DNA from: JAIVGV01 sp031425275
GTDB lineage: Bacteria > Acidobacteriota > Blastocatellia > Pyrinomonadales > Pyrinomonadaceae
Assembly (NCBI GenBank): GCA_031425275.1
Contig: JANPJA010000007.1
Span: forward strand, 1-16,400
DNA length: 16,400 nucleotides
Direction of reading: 5' to 3'
Of this stretch, positions 1 to 6,626 are shown piece by piece. The notes under the pieces were generated by a model, which saw only the letters and a list, made by a program, of their open reading frames with translations, was not told the DNA's origin and searched no databases. Numbering within the stretch: position 1 is the stretch's first letter; each line of letters begins with the position of its first letter. The position numbers were made by a program, and so were the translations under genes.

Positions 1-60
1 GGGCGCAGAGAAGATTCAACCTCTCTGCGCCCCCTCTGCGTCCTCTGCGTCTCGACGGTG
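1..60. repeat. Intergenic CTCTGCG repeat with inverted arm
   Basis: The word CTCTGCG occurs three times in the first 50 bases, spaced 11 and 9 bases apart. The first copy is part of a perfect 10-bp inverted repeat (GGGCGCAGAG at 1-10 against CTCTGCGCCC at 23-32, 12-base loop). It lies just downstream of the acyl-CoA dehydrogenase stop and is cut by the window edge, so its true length is unknown. It resembles the dispersed intergenic repeats seen in many environmental bacterial genomes. It could also act as a weak transcription end for the gene at 96-1331, but no T-run follows the hairpin on the minus strand. Confidence 0.6.
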
Positions 61-95
61 AGTTTGGCTTGCGCCAGACTCGACTTGAGAGAAAC

Positions 96-1331
96 CTAGT
101 CGGCCGCGACGGCCTCGCGCGCTTCCGCCGGCCGGTGGGGCGGGAGAATCACGCGCGCGGCCTTCTCGCCCTTGAGGCCGAGCGCCCAGTCGGCCTGCAT
201 CAGGGTGTGGATGTCGCGCGTCCCCTCGTAGATGACGCCGGCCTTGCAGTTGCGCAGGTAACGCTCCACCGGGTAGTCGTTCGAGTACCCGTTCGCGCCG
301 TGGACTTCAATCGCCATCGAGGCGGCCTTCTCGCTGCGCACGGTCGCCTGCCACTTCGCCAGACTCGTCGCGCGCGCGTTCGGCCGGCCCTCGTTCTTGA
401 GCCACCCGGCGCGCAGCCACAGCAGGTGACACATCTGGTAGTCGGCCTCCATGTCGGCGATCTTCTGTTTGACCAACTGGTGGTTGGCGATCTTCGTCCC
501 GAAGGTCTCGCGCGTGTTGGCGTAAGCGACCGAGGCGTCGCGCGAGGCGCGGATGATGCCGGTCGCGCCCGCCGCGACGGTGTAGCGGCCTTGTTCGAGC
601 GCGAACATCGCGATCTTGAAGCCCTCGCCCTCCTCGCCGAGCATGTTCGCTTGAGGCACGCGCACGTCTTGGAGCGAGAAGTAGCCGGTGTTGCCCGCGC
701 GGATGCCGAGCTTGCCGTGGATCGTCCCCGAAGTGAAGCCGGCCGTGGCGCGCTCGACGATGAAGCAGGACATGCCGCGGTGGTCGCGGTTCTTCCGCTT
801 CTCCTCGTCCGTCCAGCAGAAGAAAAGGAAGTTGTCGGCCACGTCGCCCGCGAGACTGATCCACATCTTCTCGCCGTTCAAGACCCACTCGTCGCCCTCG
901 CGGCGGGCCGTGGAGCGCGCGCCGACCACGTCCGACCCCGCGCCCGGCTCGGTCAGCCCGTAGGTGGCGATCTTATCGCCCTTCGCCTGCGGCACGAGGT
1001 ACTTCTGCTTCTGCTCCTCCGTGCCCCACGCGAAGAGCGACATCGAGTTGAGGCCCGTGTGGACGCTCATGATGACGCGCAGGTGCGTGTCCACGGCTTC
1101 GAGTTCCTCGCAGACGAGGCCGAGCGCGACGTAGTCGAAGCCCGCGCCGCCGTACTCTTCGGGGATGCAGACGCCGAGCAGATTCAGCTCGGCCATCTTG
1201 TCGAGGACGTGGCGGTTGAACTGCTGCCGCTCGTCCCACTCCTTGATGTAGGGCGCGACCTCTTTTTGCGCGAACTCGCGCACGGTGTTGCGGATGGACT
1301 CGTGGTCTTCGTTCAAATCAAAGTCGATCAT
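96..1331 (-). CDS. Acyl-CoA dehydrogenase
   Basis: A 411-residue FAD enzyme that oxidises an acyl-CoA thioester to the 2-enoyl-CoA in the cytoplasm and passes electrons to ETF. The usual family length is 380-410. The flavin-binding signature GLTEPGAGSD is at residues 125-134. The C-terminal signature region runs through HGANGYSNDYPVER, followed by IYEGTRDI with the probable catalytic base Glu369. The N-terminal helical domain (1-120), central beta domain (about 121-230) and C-terminal helical domain (about 235-390) are all present, so the gene is intact. I chose the ATG at 1331 because the protein homology begins there (MIDFDLNEDHESIR) and AAGGA lies 11 bases upstream. The frame stays open further upstream, but that part has no family similarity. 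The Glu position fits the short/medium-chain, glutaryl- or branched-chain type; the substrate cannot be assigned from sequence. A good sigma-70-like promoter lies in the 155-bp gap from cca, so it is probably expressed on its own. Confidence 0.95.
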   Translation of the reverse strand: MIDFDLNEDHESIRNTVREFAQKEVAPYIKEWDERQQFNRHVLDKMAELNLLGVCIPEEYGGAGFDYVALGLVCEELEAVDTHLRVIMSVHTGLNSMSLFAWGTEEQKQKYLVPQAKGDKIATYGLTEPGAGSDVVGARSTARREGDEWVLNGEKMWISLAGDVADNFLFFCWTDEEKRKNRDHRGMSCFIVERATAGFTSGTIHGKLGIRAGNTGYFSLQDVRVPQANMLGEEGEGFKIAMFALEQGRYTVAAGATGIIRASRDASVAYANTRETFGTKIANHQLVKQKIADMEADYQMCHLLWLRAGWLKNEGRPNARATSLAKWQATVRSEKAASMAIEVHGANGYSNDYPVERYLRNCKAGVIYEGTRDIHTLMQADWALGLKGEKAARVILPPHRPAEAREAVAAD

Positions 1332-1441
1332 TGCTGCTATTTTCCTTCGGGGGATTCGACGGGCCGCGCGCCCCGTCGGGCACTGCGGGCGTGGTTGTCG
1401 GGTCGTTGATTCATTGCGGAGCGAGGCGAAAGTTAAGCGAC

Positions 1442-1470
1442 ATTTTACAACAGCCGCGCGGCGCGGGCAA
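1442..1470 (-). promoter_or_regulatory. Predicted sigma-70 promoter of the acyl-CoA dehydrogenase gene
   Basis: On the minus strand a TTGCCC -35 box (1470-1465) and a TAAAAT -10 box (1447-1442, 5 of 6 to consensus) are separated by exactly 17 bases. The patch is AT-rich against a very GC-rich background and lies about 110 bases before the start codon. This is pattern matching only. Confidence 0.45.
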
Positions 1471-1486
1471 AAGCGGCGCACGCCCC

Positions 1487-2947
1487 TCAAACGCCTTCCG
1501 CCGGTTCCCCGCTGACACGCCCCGCCGCCGTCGCGTCCGCCGCCGACTCGCCGGCCCCGGCCGCTTCGATCAAAGCGCGCGCGGCCGTCCTCGCCTCCGC
1601 GAGCGTGCGGACGCGGCCGTCGAGCTGCATCTCGTAAACGGCGCGCGCGATCTCGCCGACGCGGGGCGAGGGACGCAGTCCCATCTCCAACAGGTGGCGG
1701 CCCATGAGGAGGGCGGCGGGCGGCCCCGCCTCGACCGAGAGTTCGCGCGCGCGCGCGATGAACCACTCCTGCGCCGCCGCGTCGTGCCAACGCTCGGGCG
1801 GGACCCACGGGGCGTTGCGGCCGAGCGAGTCGGCGCTCGCGACGCGGTAGAGCAAATCCAATTCGCAGCGGCGCGCGAGGCGGCGGAACGCCCCGTCCGT
1901 GATCTCGTCGCGGCGGTTGTAGAACTCACCCGGCTTGAGATGATCGCGGACGAGCGCGACCACTTGCGAGCGCACGTCGTAGCCGTCGAGCGTGTGAATT
2001 TTCAGGCGGTCGAGGAAAGCGACGGTCGGCCCGACGCCCGCCTCGTCGTGCCCGCGCGAGCGCGTGCGGCCGTCGAGAAAAGCGGTCGTCGCGGGCTTGC
2101 CGAAGTCGTGGCAGAGCGCGGCGAGCATGACTGTCACTTTTTTGGCGTAAGGCAGATCGTCGATCCGCTCGCGCGCGCGGTCGAGCGTCAGGTAAGTGTG
2201 AACGTCGCAATCGCCCTCGGGGTGCCAGTCTGGTTCTTGCGGCACCCCGACGAGGGATTGAACTTCGGGGAAGAGCTGCGGCGTCGCGCGGAGCTTCGCC
2301 AGCCACTCGAAGCCGACCGACGGGCGCGCGGCTTGCAGCAGGAGTTTTTCCAACTCGCCCCAGACGCGCTCGGCGGGCAAATCCGTGAGATCGATTGAGC
2401 GGCAGAGTGCGACCGTCTCGGCGTCGATGTCGAACCCGAAGCGGGCGGCGAGCTGCGCGGCGCGCAGCACCCGCAAAGAGTCTTCGACGAAGGTGTCGGG
2501 GGCGACGGCCCGCAGCAATTTATCTTCGAGATCGCGGCGGCCCCCGTGCGGGTCAATGTGCTCGCCGGTGAGCGGGTCGCAGAGGATCGCGTTGACGGTG
2601 AAGTCGCGGCGGCGCGCGGCGTCCGCGAACGTCATCGACGGGTCGCCCTCGATGACGAAGCCGCGGTGGCCGCGACCCTGTTTGCGCTCGCGGCGCGGGA
2701 GCGAGACATCCAAGTCGTGCCCGATCTTATAGACTGTGAATGCCTCGCCGACGGCGTCAACACGCCCGAACTGTCCGAGCAGCGAGCGCAAGCGGGCCGG
2801 CTCGACGCCGTAAACTTCCACGTCCCAATCCTTGGCCTTAAACCCGAGCAGCGCGTCGCGCACGCAGCCGCCGACGAGGAGCGCGCGGCCGCCCTCCGCG
2901 CCGACCGCGCGCGCCAGCGCCAAGACTTTGTTCGGCACGTCCGTCAT
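1487..2947 (-). CDS. cca: CCA tRNA nucleotidyltransferase / poly(A) polymerase family protein with HD domain
   Basis: A class II nucleotidyltransferase of 486 residues that adds or repairs the 3' CCA end of tRNAs in the cytoplasm. The head domain has the signature LLVGGCVRDALLG (23-35) and the catalytic pair Asp40/Asp42 in KDWDVEVYG. The template motif RRDFTVNAI is at 113-121, and the neck motif EDSLRVLRAAQLAARF is at 155-170. An E. coli Cca-like HPEGDxxxHT stretch (242-251) leads into an HD phosphohydrolase domain with His280-Asp281 (CHDFGK). The HD domain suggests the multifunctional type with phosphatase/phosphodiesterase activity. The poly(A) polymerase role cannot be excluded from sequence. 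I chose the ATG at 2947, with GGGAAG upstream. A GTG at 2992 would add 15 unlike residues and run through a hairpin. It is co-directional with glyS and the acidic protein; the link of two tRNA-function genes is sensible. The C-terminal 20 residues are Ala/Gly-rich and look unstructured. Confidence 0.93.
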   Translation of the reverse strand: MTDVPNKVLALARAVGAEGGRALLVGGCVRDALLGFKAKDWDVEVYGVEPARLRSLLGQFGRVDAVGEAFTVYKIGHDLDVSLPRRERKQGRGHRGFVIEGDPSMTFADAARRRDFTVNAILCDPLTGEHIDPHGGRRDLEDKLLRAVAPDTFVEDSLRVLRAAQLAARFGFDIDAETVALCRSIDLTDLPAERVWGELEKLLLQAARPSVGFEWLAKLRATPQLFPEVQSLVGVPQEPDWHPEGDCDVHTYLTLDRARERIDDLPYAKKVTVMLAALCHDFGKPATTAFLDGRTRSRGHDEAGVGPTVAFLDRLKIHTLDGYDVRSQVVALVRDHLKPGEFYNRRDEITDGAFRRLARRCELDLLYRVASADSLGRNAPWVPPERWHDAAAQEWFIARARELSVEAGPPAALLMGRHLLEMGLRPSPRVGEIARAVYEMQLDGRVRTLAEARTAARALIEAAGAGESAADATAAGRVSGEPAEGV

Positions 2948-2979
2948 CGCCAAGAGAATCTTCCCGCCGAAAAGTTTCG

Positions 2980-3003
2980 GGCCGCAAGCCACGGCCTGCG
3001 GCC
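2980..3003 (-). terminator. Hairpin between the acidic-protein gene and cca, possible weak terminator
   Basis: GGCCGCAAGCC (2980-2990) pairs with GGCCTGCGGCC (2993-3003) with one mismatch. On the minus strand it is followed by CGAAACTTTTCGG, so there is only a short T-run. It could end or attenuate the glyS/acidic-protein transcript before cca. Confidence 0.35.
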
Positions 3004-3051
3004 CCCCATATCACGCCCCCGAAAATTCAGACGACGCCCGCCCGATGATGT

Positions 3052-3537
3052 TCAGCGGCCCCCGGGGTTAACACCCGGCCCCGCGCCGTCGTCATCATCG
3101 TCATCATCGTCGTCGTCGTCTTCTTCTTCGCCCTCGTCGTCAACTTCGTCGAACTCGCCGTCGAGTTCGTCTTCAAAGTCGTCATCGTCTTCGTCGCCGA
3201 CCAGTATCGTGATGCCGCGCGTGGAGGGCAGACAGCTCAAGACCTGAACGCGCTCGACCTTCGCCAAGTCGCCGGACGAGTGCCAGAGCTTGACCCAGAA
3301 GGTGCGCGTTCTGGTGTGGACGGCGAAGGTCGCGCCGTCGCGCATGACGGGCACGATCTCGGCCGTCGTGCCCGCGCGCAAAGTTTCCAGCAGCTCGGGC
3401 ACGAACTCGCGCAGTTGATCGAACTGGAGGACGACGGCCGACTCTTCGACCTCGGCGGGCGGCAGTTCCACCGCCTCGTCCGCTTCGAGTTGGAGGCGCG
3501 CATCGGTGCGCTGCGTTTTCATCTTTCGGATTGCCAT
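3052..3537 (-). CDS. Hypothetical protein with polyaspartate C-terminal tail
   Basis: A 161-residue protein I do not recognise. Residues 1-35 are charged. Residues about 35-112 look like a compact alpha/beta domain (LQFDQLREFVPELLETLRAG, then beta-rich stretches around FAVHTRTRTFWVKLW and RGITILVGD). Residues 115-150 are almost entirely Asp/Glu, with an unbroken run of 11 Asp, followed by a short Gly/Pro end. There is no signal peptide or membrane segment, so it is probably cytoplasmic. It starts 21 bases after the glyS stop and so is very likely cotranscribed with glyS. No clear Shine-Dalgarno precedes the ATG at 3537; an in-frame ATG at 3522 is an alternative. The acidic tail is encoded by GAC/GAT/GAG/GAA triplets, a microsatellite-like tract prone to length change. 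Acidic tails of this kind can mimic nucleic acid or bind basic proteins or metal ions, but that is only a possibility. Confidence 0.8.
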   Translation of the reverse strand: MAIRKMKTQRTDARLQLEADEAVELPPAEVEESAVVLQFDQLREFVPELLETLRAGTTAEIVPVMRDGATFAVHTRTRTFWVKLWHSSGDLAKVERVQVLSCLPSTRGITILVGDEDDDDFEDELDGEFDEVDDEGEEEDDDDDDDDDDDGAGPGVNPGGR

Positions 3538-3558
3538 ATCAATTCAGCGAGGCGGCGG

Positions 3559-5043
3559 TTAGCACTGGTTGCCGAGGCCGAGACGCGCTCTCAGATGTTC
3601 GTGCAGGTCGGAGACTTTGACGCGCTCCTGTTCCCAAGTGTCGCGGTCGCGCACGGTGACGGCTTCGTCTTCGAGCGACTGGTGATCGACCGTCAGGCAC
3701 AGCGGCGTGCCGATCTCGTCCTGACGCGCGTAGAGCTTGCCGATGCCGCCCGTGTCGTCATAGACGGCGCGCATGACGGGCTGCAAGCTGCGCTTGATGG
3801 CCTTCGCCATGCCGACGATCTCCGGCTTGTTTTTGGCGAGCGGCAGGACGGCGACTTTGATCGGCGCGAGTTCGGGGTGGAGCTTTAAAATCACGCGCCG
3901 CTCGCCCTTGTCCGTCGTCCGCTCGGTGTAGGCTTCCATCAGGAACGCGAGCACCGAGCGGTTGACGCCGGCCGCCGGCTCGATGACGTGCGGGTAGAAA
4001 CGCTCCTTGGCCGTCTCGTCGAAGTAAGAGAGGTCTTCGGTCGCGTCGGGGTTGATGCGCTTCCCTTCATGCTCCGGTTTGTTGGAGTGCGCGCGGAGAT
4101 CGAAGTCGGTGCGGTAGGCGATGCCCATCAACTCCTCCCACTGCCGCGCCTCTTCGGGGCGTTCGGGGAAGTAGCGGTACATGATGTCGGCGGTGCGGCG
4201 CGAGTAGTGCGCGAGTTCTCCCGCCGGGACTTCGTAGAGGTGGAGATTCTCGCGGGCGACGCCGAGGCGGGTGTACCAGTCGAGGTACTGCTCGACCCAA
4301 TAATCGACGAGCCCCGAATGCTCGGCGTCGGGCCGGACGAAGTACTCCATCTCCATCTGCTCGAACTCTCTAGTGCGGAGGATGAAGTTGCCGGGCGTCA
4401 CCTCGTTGCGAAAACTCTTGCCGATTTGCGCGACGCCGAACGGGATTTTGCGGCGCATCGACTGCTGGACGTTCAGGAAGTTGATGAAGATGCCCTGCGC
4501 CGTTTCGGGCCGGAGGTAGGCGAGACCTGCCGGATGCAATATTCCATCTTCATCGTATTCGTCATCTGCCGCCGATGTTGCCCCCAGTTGCGTTTTAAAC
4601 ATCATGTTGAAGGGGCGTGCCTCCGTCCAGTTACTCTTTCCGCATGTTGGGCACTTATTGTTAGGACTGAAGCGGATTAGCGACGTGTAAGCTATGAGCC
4701 TTTCTTCTGGATGGGTATGGTCATACTCTTCCTGCAATTTGTCCGCGCGGAAGCGACCTTTACACTCTTTGCAGTCAACAAGAGGATCGTTGAACGTCGC
4801 CTCGTGCCCTGAGTATTTCCACACGAGCGGGTTAAGAATGATCGATGAGTCGAGACCTTCGATGTCGTCGCGCTCGTGGACGAGCCAGCGCCACCACGCG
4901 CGCTTGACGTTGTTCGACAGCTCGACGCCCAAGGGGCCGTAGTCCCACGAGCTGCCCAAGCCCCCATAAACCTCCGAGGAGGGGAAGACGAACCCGCGCC
5001 GCTTGGCGAGGCCCACGATTGCTTCGATGTTCGGTGCGGCCAA
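3559..5043 (-). CDS. glyS: Glycyl-tRNA synthetase, alpha2 (eukaryotic/Gram-positive-like) type
   Basis: Charges tRNA-Gly with glycine using ATP; a class II synthetase of the single-chain homodimeric kind. Visible motifs (numbered from the TTG at 5043, 494 residues) are: the N-terminal FVFPSSEVYGGLGSSWDYGPLG; two zinc-ligand pairs CKEC (91-94) and CPTC (131-134); LRPETAQGIF (177-186); class II motif 2 FRNEVTPGNFILRTREFEQ from 211; motif 3 GVNRSVLAFL; and a C-terminal anticodon-binding domain from about residue 385 (APIKVAVLPL). It is full length. There is no ATG near the N-terminus. A TTG at 5043 has GGAGG five bases upstream (5049-5053), while the more distal TTG at 5058 has none, so I prefer 5043. 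Bases about 4541-4860 have clearly lower GC than the rest of the gene. The upstream leader holds a heptamer repeat element, and the acidic-protein gene follows 21 bases after the stop. Confidence 0.95.
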   Translation of the reverse strand: MAAPNIEAIVGLAKRRGFVFPSSEVYGGLGSSWDYGPLGVELSNNVKRAWWRWLVHERDDIEGLDSSIILNPLVWKYSGHEATFNDPLVDCKECKGRFRADKLQEEYDHTHPEERLIAYTSLIRFSPNNKCPTCGKSNWTEARPFNMMFKTQLGATSAADDEYDEDGILHPAGLAYLRPETAQGIFINFLNVQQSMRRKIPFGVAQIGKSFRNEVTPGNFILRTREFEQMEMEYFVRPDAEHSGLVDYWVEQYLDWYTRLGVARENLHLYEVPAGELAHYSRRTADIMYRYFPERPEEARQWEELMGIAYRTDFDLRAHSNKPEHEGKRINPDATEDLSYFDETAKERFYPHVIEPAAGVNRSVLAFLMEAYTERTTDKGERRVILKLHPELAPIKVAVLPLAKNKPEIVGMAKAIKRSLQPVMRAVYDDTGGIGKLYARQDEIGTPLCLTVDHQSLEDEAVTVRDRDTWEQERVKVSDLHEHLRARLGLGNQC

Positions 5044-5052
5044 TTCAACCTC

Positions 5053-5128
5053 CGTCAACGCTCAACCGTCAATCGCGACAGGCGACCACCTGTACTTCCC
5101 TGTCACCTGTTACGGTTCACGGTTGACG
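5053..5128. repeat. Heptamer-repeat element in the glyS leader
   Basis: Eleven consecutive 7-base blocks can be laid out here. The left three (CGTCAAC, GCTCAAC, CGTCAAT at 5053-5073) are imperfect copies of one another. They are the inverse of the right ones (GTTACGG, TTCACGG, TTGACGA). The middle carries a different degenerate unit (ACCTGTA, GTCACCT). RNA from either strand could fold into a long imperfect stem. The element ends at the Shine-Dalgarno of glyS, so it forms most of that gene's 5' untranslated region. It shares the 7-base period, but not the unit sequence, with elements at 10005, 13210, 14988 and 16300. Confidence 0.55.
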
Positions 5129-5165
5129 ATTTATCAGATGGTATCACAGCCGCGCGCGGCGGACG

Positions 5166-5205
5166 AAAAGGGAGCCGGACTCGCTCGCGAGCGAGTCCGG
5201 CTCCC
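5166..5205 (-). terminator. Perfect 36-bp palindrome with T-run, terminator of the 58-residue membrane protein gene
   Basis: Bases 5170-5205 are a perfect palindrome (18-bp arms beginning GGGAGCCGGACTCGCTCG with no spacer). On the minus strand it is followed by TTTT (5169-5166). It starts 37 bases after the stop codon at 5243, as expected for an intrinsic terminator. Confidence 0.85.
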
Positions 5206-5242
5206 CTGCTTGACCTTCGCCTGTCCGGCCGCTTCCGCGCCG

Positions 5243-5419
5243 CTATTTCTTCGCGGGCGTATCGACCTTGATGTTCACGTCCGTGCCGCCGCCACCGCCG
5301 CCGCGGAACAACTTCCCGCCGAACATGAAGAGCGCGACCACGATGATGATCACGAAGATCGCCACAATCGCCACCACGCCCGTGCTGCCGCTGCCTCCGC
5401 CGTTGTCGCCATCAGCCAT
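5243..5419 (-). CDS. Small glycine-rich single-pass membrane protein (58 residues)
   Basis: This short frame begins with ATG at 5419 and ends with TAG at 5243. An ideal Shine-Dalgarno AAGGAGGA (5436-5429) lies 9 bases upstream and the perfect palindromic terminator follows, so it is almost certainly a real gene. The protein begins MADGDNGGGSGSTG. One transmembrane helix spans about residues 15-34 (VVAIVAIFVIIIVVALFMFG). Next comes a short KLFR stop-transfer, a six-glycine linker (40-45) and a polar tail ending KVDTPAKK. There is no signal-cleavage site, so it is likely an anchored protein. Gly-rich tiny membrane proteins of this shape occur in several phyla without a known role. A possible promoter has TTGAAA on the minus strand at 5480-5475, with only a poor -10. 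It stands alone between two terminators (5543-5591 and 5166-5205). Confidence 0.85.
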   Translation of the reverse strand: MADGDNGGGSGSTGVVAIVAIFVIIIVVALFMFGGKLFRGGGGGGTDVNIKVDTPAKK

Positions 5420-5542
5420 GAGAAAGAGTCCTCCTTAAAGACTTCCACGCAGGGTTTAAAAAGCTTCCGCCTGATTTCAAGTTTTCGGGGGAGAGTCCGC
5501 CTGCGGGTTGTTACCACAGGCCGGGGGGTGCGTCAACCAAAT

Positions 5543-5591
5543 AAAAAAGACGGGCGAGCGGAAAGCCTTCCGGGTTCCCGCATCGCCCGTC
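5543..5591 (-). terminator. Rho-independent terminator after the PEGA/PKD-like protein gene
   Basis: GACGGGCGA (5549-5557) pairs perfectly with TCGCCCGTC (5583-5591). The stem is extended inside by GCGG/CCGC pairs. On the minus strand it is followed by TTTTTT (5548-5543). It lies 25 bases after the stop codon at 5616. Confidence 0.9.
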
Positions 5592-5615
5592 GCAGTCGGT
5601 CGGCTCGCGCTCGGT

Positions 5616-6623
5616 TTAGCGGGGCGTGGGCCGGGGCGGCGGCGCGCCCTGCGGCACTATCCACAGCTCGATGGTGTCGGCCTCGCGCCGCCCGCCGTTC
5701 ATGACGCTGATGCGGCCGCGGTCGATGGTGCGTGTGTTGACGACGTAGTCGCGCGAGCGGTTGACGAGCGCGTTCAGGCGGGCCGGGCGGCTGTCGCGTC
5801 CGTTATAGACGATGATGTAGCCTTGCGCGGTCGGGTCGCTTTGGAGCGCGACGGCGAAGTTATCGAAGTTGGCCTTGTCCTCGTTGAAGGTGACGGACGG
5901 GAACTCGGCGAAGCTGCGGGCCTGCGGGCGCGGCGGCGGCGGCATGGCCTGAACGCCGGTGGCGAACTGCGCGCGCTGGCGGCAGGTGCGGTCGCCCGAG
6001 CCGTCATCGACCACGAGGATGGCCGTCACCCGGCTGTTCCCGACGCCGGTCGTGTCCACGGTGATGGTCGGCGTGCCCGCGCCCTGCGCGATGCGGGCCG
6101 AGGGCGGACTGATCGTCCACGTGTAGTTGAGACCCGACTGCCCGGCGTAGCCCACGTCGGCCGAGAAGGTGATCTGGTCGCCCTCGCGCACCGACGACGG
6201 GGCGGAGATGTTGACCGGGTACGGGCAGGGCGACTTGACCGCGATGGCGCGCTCAATGGAAACGGTCTTGGGCCGGTAGTTGAGCGTGATGCACTGCTTC
6301 TTGTTCGCCAGAATCGTGAAGTCGCGACGCCAGAGCGTGCTGTTCGGGAACTCGATCTCGACGGTGTGCGTGCCCGGCTCCAACTCGAAGAGCTGGACGG
6401 TCGTGCTGGTGGTGCCGCGCTTCTCGTTGCTGCGCCCGCGGTTGATGATGACGGGGTAGCCGCCCGGCGTGGTCGAGACCTCGATGCGGCCGAGGCGTCG
6501 GTCATCGCGCTGCTTGGCTTGGACGCCCGCGTCGAGACAGGCGAAGAGGGCGAGCAGGGCGCAGCCGAGCATCAGCGTGCGGGGCGAAAGGGCGGCGTTA
6601 ATCTTGAGCGCGGGTTTCGTCAC
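5616..6623 (-). CDS. Secreted PEGA-like/PKD-like/OmpA-like three-domain protein
   Basis: 335 residues. The N-terminal hydrophobic segment (17-36) is a signal peptide, with likely cleavage after VQA at 36; LFAC at 26-29 makes a lipoprotein a weaker alternative. Residues about 46-115 resemble a PEGA domain (GRIEVSTTPGGYPVIIN, then LEPGTHTVEIEF). Residues about 136-225 resemble a PKD/Ig-like fold (SVREGDQITFSADV, YTWTISPPS, AILVVDDGSGD). Residues about 240-327 form a divergent OmpA-like domain (ANFDNFAVALQ, AQGYIIVYNGR, RSRDYVVNTRTIDRGRI, TIELWIVPQGA), a form I associate with Blastocatellia. It probably works outside the inner membrane, perhaps as a peptidoglycan-associated or surface protein. 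The start is a GTG with a G-rich Shine-Dalgarno, 3 bases after the TGA of the PEP-CTERM gene, so the two are translationally coupled. Cys111, Cys133 and Cys214 could form a disulfide. The specific function is unknown. Confidence 0.88.
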   Translation of the reverse strand: MTKPALKINAALSPRTLMLGCALLALFACLDAGVQAKQRDDRRLGRIEVSTTPGGYPVIINRGRSNEKRGTTSTTVQLFELEPGTHTVEIEFPNSTLWRRDFTILANKKQCITLNYRPKTVSIERAIAVKSPCPYPVNISAPSSVREGDQITFSADVGYAGQSGLNYTWTISPPSARIAQGAGTPTITVDTTGVGNSRVTAILVVDDGSGDRTCRQRAQFATGVQAMPPPPRPQARSFAEFPSVTFNEDKANFDNFAVALQSDPTAQGYIIVYNGRDSRPARLNALVNRSRDYVVNTRTIDRGRISVMNGGRREADTIELWIVPQGAPPPRPTPR

Positions 6624-6626
6624 GGC

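Noticed and set aside
69..1409. Plus-strand frame opposite the acyl-CoA dehydrogenase
   Set aside because: Antisense shadow of a complete, well-conserved enzyme gene.
1332..1808. N-terminal extension of the acyl-CoA dehydrogenase frame
   Set aside because: It runs into cca and contains Arg-rich low-quality sequence; the family begins at the ATG at 1331 with a Shine-Dalgarno and its own promoter.
2546..3247. Plus-strand frame with a long polyserine run
   Set aside because: The serine run is the reverse reading of the Asp/Glu triplets of the acidic tail; the frame crosses two minus-strand genes.
5044..5060. T-box or riboswitch in the glyS leader
   Set aside because: No T-box core or glycine-riboswitch motif could be found; the leader is explained by heptamer units.
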